Assembly: GCA_025963615.1 (NCBI GenBank)
Contig: JAOQAL010000300.1
Coordinates: 1-7,074 of the forward strand
Direction of reading: 5' to 3'
Length of the DNA: 7,074 nt
DNA from: Chitinophagaceae bacterium
GTDB lineage: Bacteria; Bacteroidota; Bacteroidia; Chitinophagales; Chitinophagaceae
In this document: positions 6,148 to 7,074 of the stretch, piece after piece
How positions within the stretch are numbered: the first letter of the stretch is position 1
Layout: each line of letters opens with the position of its first letter
Notes under the pieces: model-generated
The model's database searches: none
Told to the model about the DNA's origin: nothing
What the model saw: only the letters and a program-made list of their open reading frames with translations
Position numbers and translations under genes: made by a program

Positions 6148-7074
6148 TTATTTATTCATATAAGTACTTTCAAACCCTAATTTTTTTAAGCCGCCCTGCA
6201 CTTCTGGAATGTTCATAAATAATTTCCATAATAAACCCGTACGGTAATTTTCAATCATTACTATTACAGGCCCCTGGTCAATAGCGAGGTAACTTTTAGC
6301 ATACCAGTCTTTGGTTTCGTTAAAGGCATCTGTGAAACCATATTCGCCCCAGATTTTGTCCCCCAGATCATAATAAAAATGTTTTAACGCATTCCTTGAA
6401 TATTCCGGCGTGTAAGGAAAGGCTGACAATGCAGCAGTAGGAGAAATGGTGCCGAAGTCATTGGTGGGTGAATGGGCATTGTAGCCATTATAGGTATCGC
6501 TTGCTGTAAGGCCCCAGCAATTTTCTCCATAACCTTTAAATTTTTGAGGATTATCGACACAATAAGCATGATTGATCAATGTATGATTTACGTTCTGTTT
6601 CCAGTAATCCGCATACTCATCTTTTAATCCGTGCGGATCCAATCCCAAAAAAGAATATTGCGAGTAGTACAACGGCCCTCCATAGTCAAAGCCGAGGGGC
6701 AATTCTATATTATAAAACTTTTTCCCGTTCTTAAAGAAATTACTTTGTGCCCAGCCCTGGTGATACACGGCTGGGCTTACGGGATAACGATCTGCTGATG
6801 CCGCCAATACATACAGTATGAGACATTCATTAAAGCCCCGAACGGGGAAATTCATCGCCCAGCCATTATCTGGGCTCCAATGCCAGTATAAAACTTCCTG
6901 GCCATCACGGGTAAACCAATTCCATTCAATATCATTCCACAGCCAGTTAATCCGGTTCCGCAAATCTTGTTCAATTTTATTTTCAGTATTAAAATATTGC
7001 CTTGCGCACAATAGTCCCTGGAATAAATAGGAAGTTTCCACCAGGTCGGCGCCATCATCTTTACGGCTGAAAGG
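6148..7074 (-). CDS. GH144 (PF10091 glycoamylase-like) glucanase, 3' part only
   Basis: This is the C-terminal 308 residues of a glycoside hydrolase; the 5' end lies beyond the window edge. The frame is open right up to base 7074, so the GTG at 7041-7039 is an internal valine (in ADLVETSYL) and not a start. Family features are DDGADLVET near the edge, LYWHW, MNFPVRGFNE, YSFLGLDPHG, CWGLTASD and, near the C-terminus, AIDQGP followed by MIENYRTGLLW, all typical of PF10091/GH144. Characterised GH144 enzymes are endo-beta-1,2-glucanases (founding member from Chitinophaga) or exo-enzymes that release sophorose; which type this is cannot be told from the sequence. It aligns without gaps over 305 residues to the next gene's product, with about 61% identity counted by eye. 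It ends TAA and is followed 12 bases later by the next start codon. Its signal peptide and any N-terminal domain are not visible. Confidence 0.9.
   Translation of the reverse strand, partial: PFSRKDDGADLVETSYLFQGLLCARQYFNTENKIEQDLRNRINWLWNDIEWNWFTRDGQEVLYWHWSPDNGWAMNFPVRGFNECLILYVLAASADRYPVSPAVYHQGWAQSNFFKNGKKFYNIELPLGFDYGGPLYYSQYSFLGLDPHGLKDEYADYWKQNVNHTLINHAYCVDNPQKFKGYGENCWGLTASDTYNGYNAHSPTNDFGTISPTAALSAFPYTPEYSRNALKHFYYDLGDKIWGEYGFTDAFNETKDWYAKSYLAIDQGPVIVMIENYRTGLLWKLFMNIPEVQGGLKKLGFESTYMNK

Noticed and set aside
6148..7041. Start of the upstream GH144 gene at the GTG at 7041
   Set aside because: The frame stays open to the window edge, and the residues before it (FSRKDDGADL) match the paralogue, so the gene continues upstream.

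Overview
All convincing genes lie on the minus strand, so the window reads from 7074 down to 1. The A-rich sequence just before several start codons, the absence of Shine-Dalgarno sequences, the lipoprotein signal ending in Cys-Lys-Lys, and the protein families all point to Bacteroidota. A soil or plant-associated member of the Chitinophagaceae (Chitinophaga/Niastella type) is the best guess, by inference only.

The layout in transcription order is as follows. (1) 7074-6148 holds the 3' part of a GH144/PF10091 ('glycoamylase-like') glucanase gene that is cut by the window edge. (2) 6135-4462 holds a complete second GH144 protein, a lipoprotein with an N-terminal Ig-like domain. (3) 4425-3754 holds a secreted SGNH/GDSL-family esterase. 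(4) 3741-1453 holds a secreted GH3 beta-glucosidase of the BglX type. (5) 1440-256 holds a secreted DUF2961/GH172 protein. The remaining 1-255 is non-coding: a composite direct-repeat array (1-192) followed by about 60 bases with no clear terminator.

The genes are tightly packed, with gaps of 12, 36, 12 and 12 bases, so they look like one operon whose promoter lies outside the window. GH144 is known for endo-beta-1,2-glucanases and for exo-enzymes that release sophorose, and some GH3 enzymes cleave sophoro-oligosaccharides to glucose. The simplest reading is a beta-1,2-glucan degradation locus: GH144 enzymes cut the polymer and GH3 finishes the oligosaccharides in the periplasm. The SGNH esterase may strip ester decorations such as the succinyl groups found on rhizobial cyclic beta-1,2-glucans. 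The GH172 protein belongs to a family with furanosidase-type activities, and its job here is unexplained. No SusC/SusD pair or regulator is visible; they may lie upstream of 7074.

I see no wholly new system. The points most worth a second look are the GH172 and SGNH partners in a GH144/GH3 operon, the tandem GH144 paralogues (about 61% identical with no gaps), and the modular repeat array after the operon.
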